From Candidatus Latescibacterota bacterium (GTDB taxonomy: Bacteria; Latescibacterota; MVCY01): a stretch of DNA of 23,083 nucleotides. The position numbers and the translations under genes are program-made. A model generated the notes under the pieces. It had not been told where the DNA came from, made no database searches, and was given only the letters and a program-made list of their open reading frames with translations. The DNA lies in the NCBI GenBank assembly GCA_030629295.1, contig DAOVPH010000004.1, positions 1 to 23,083 of the forward strand, in the 5' to 3' direction. Positions 22,034 through 23,083 of this stretch are shown here, piece by piece. Position 1 is the stretch's first letter. The number at the start of each line of letters is the position of its first letter.

Positions 22034-23083
22034 CTATTCTCTCCAGGCTAATATGAACGTCTTTATTTCAAAAGGAGTTAACTTTACTTCAAAGCTATTC
22101 CCCGCGACGGTTAGCTCAGCCATGGGTTCTTCCGGGCAGTTGCTCTCAAAGCACCTGTCTATCTTTGAGCTCGACATTATCCTACACCGGGTCTCTTTTC
22201 CTTCGGATTCGTAGACTCTAAGCACAATTTTCTCACCGCTCATCTTCAAGGATGAGCAGATCACGTTGCAAGGAGCCCATTCAAAGAAAGTGGATATGCG
22301 TTTGTCCCTTTCAATATGAGCACTCTCAGTGTCTTCAATATGGTAATACAAAGGCAGATTAAGCTGTTGACCTTCCCAGGCAAAATGCAAATCCCCTTCT
22401 TCGCTTTTCCGGTAAGGGATGATCGCATAGGAGAAACTGTGAGGAGTGCCTTCTTCAAAGGCCGCTTCGGAAGGCCCTTTATTTTCCATGGCTACCGACC
22501 TCATCAGCGAGAGCATGACGATCCCATCGGTGACATTGTTCCCCGGTAAACCCTTATTCAGAAGGCAGACACCCTTCTCTTCGTTCGAATAACTGATCCA
22601 GTTCAAGGCGGGGAACTCTCCTTCCAGACGGGTGATCTTGCCGAACGGAATCTCGTGTTGAATCGTGCCATCCTTGATCGTGGTGGGAAAAGCAGCCCTT
22701 ATCCGGTAATGCTTCCCTTTTTCAGGCACGATCTCTGTCTGGAAATCTATCCGGCGCAGGTTCCGATACATGGTGATATATTGGACGAAAGCCACCTTCA
22801 TAGCCCAAAACACAAGCTCTCCCTGAACTCTTATCCGATAACGAACAGGGCCGTTTTCAATAATCTCCACCTTCGAAGTGCCATCTTTTGAATGCTGAAC
22901 GATACCGATGACTCTGCGACCATTCTTCGATTGCAAAGGCCCCTCCGGCAAAGGATCATCAATCTTATCCTGCTGAGACCCGAATGGGCCTCCATCCGAC
23001 AGAGGTCCCTCGTAATATTGCCAGAGGTCTCCGTGATCGGTTTGCAAGCAGAGGTCATTGAACCAGGGACGGGATGGATCCAC
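22034..23083 (-). CDS. GH38 alpha-mannosidase, C-terminal part (cut by window edge)
   Basis: The reading frame is open to the right edge; about 349 residues of the C-terminal beta-sandwich part are present. Features typical of GH38 alpha-mannosidases are RIDFQTEIVPEKGKHYRIRA, a following basic/proline stretch ending in HEIPFG, and GVCLLNKGLPG. The next block, VMLSLMRSVAMENKGPSEA, corresponds to the family's NR..YP-type block, and TPHSFSYAIIPY to its late His-Phe-x-Tyr segment. The catalytic N-terminal domain with the zinc and nucleophile residues lies beyond the window, so activity cannot be judged. A GTG at the very edge is not a credible start. No signal peptide can be assessed. The stop is 71 bases before the unknown 345-residue protein, and the three genes 23083-19003 look like one operon for mannose-type glycan use. 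Confidence 0.82.
   Translation of the reverse strand: MDPSRPWFNDLCLQTDHGDLWQYYEGPLSDGGPFGSQQDKIDDPLPEGPLQSKNGRRVIGIVQHSKDGTSKVEIIENGPVRYRIRVQGELVFWAMKVAFVQYITMYRNLRRIDFQTEIVPEKGKHYRIRAAFPTTIKDGTIQHEIPFGKITRLEGEFPALNWISYSNEEKGVCLLNKGLPGNNVTDGIVMLSLMRSVAMENKGPSEAAFEEGTPHSFSYAIIPYRKSEEGDLHFAWEGQQLNLPLYYHIEDTESAHIERDKRISTFFEWAPCNVICSSLKMSGEKIVLRVYESEGKETRCRIMSSSKIDRCFESNCPEEPMAELTVAGNSFEVKLTPFEIKTFILAWRE

Overview
The window looks like accessory or catabolic DNA from an uncultivated, probably anaerobic bacterium. Clear AGGAGG-type ribosome sites, two lipoprotein-type signal peptides, a ferredoxin-domain aldo/keto reductase and a CcdA-like membrane protein point to Bacteria. No rRNA, tRNA or marker gene allows a firmer placement. 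All 21 intact or edge-cut genes read on the minus strand, so transcription runs from high to low coordinates. No tRNA, CRISPR array, transposase or phage gene was seen.

Following transcription. (a) 23083-19003: the C-terminal part of a GH38-type alpha-mannosidase, an unrecognised 345-residue protein with weak deoxyhypusine-synthase-like features, and a fused PfkB sugar kinase / HAD phosphatase. (b) 18867-7253: an array rich in uroporphyrinogen-decarboxylase-superfamily (URO-D / MtaA / CmuA-like) proteins. Seven intact members lie here, interrupted by an aldo/keto reductase with a ferredoxin tail, a lipoprotein metallo-beta-lactamase (MBL) fold protein and a CcdA/DsbD-like membrane protein. 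A good sigma70-like promoter lies just before the first member. (c) 7159-2059: a visibly more AT-rich block with a DUF401-type permease, a lipoprotein with a BPL_N amidotransferase-like domain, a second MBL-fold protein, a cupin, a YggS-type PLP protein and a three-domain thioredoxin-fold protein. (d) 1783-1: a fucose/arabinose-isomerase-like protein and, 2 bases further on, the start of an eighth URO-D member cut by the window edge.

The most interesting feature is the set of eight divergent URO-D paralogues. They differ at the His-x-Cys motif that binds zinc in the MtaA-type methyltransferases: four keep HxC, two have HxD, one has lost the motif, and one is cut before it. No corrinoid protein or reactivase is visible. 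Together with a glycosidase, a sugar kinase/phosphatase and a sugar isomerase, one reading is a catabolic island for unusual, perhaps methylated, sugars in which each URO-D protein has its own substrate. This is inference. A second signal is gene decay: a 38-codon tail of a second CcdA-like gene survives between two URO-D genes. It suggests that a CcdA-like/URO-D module was once duplicated.

Intergenic spaces (none over 300 bases) hold several dispersed-repeat-like palindromes.
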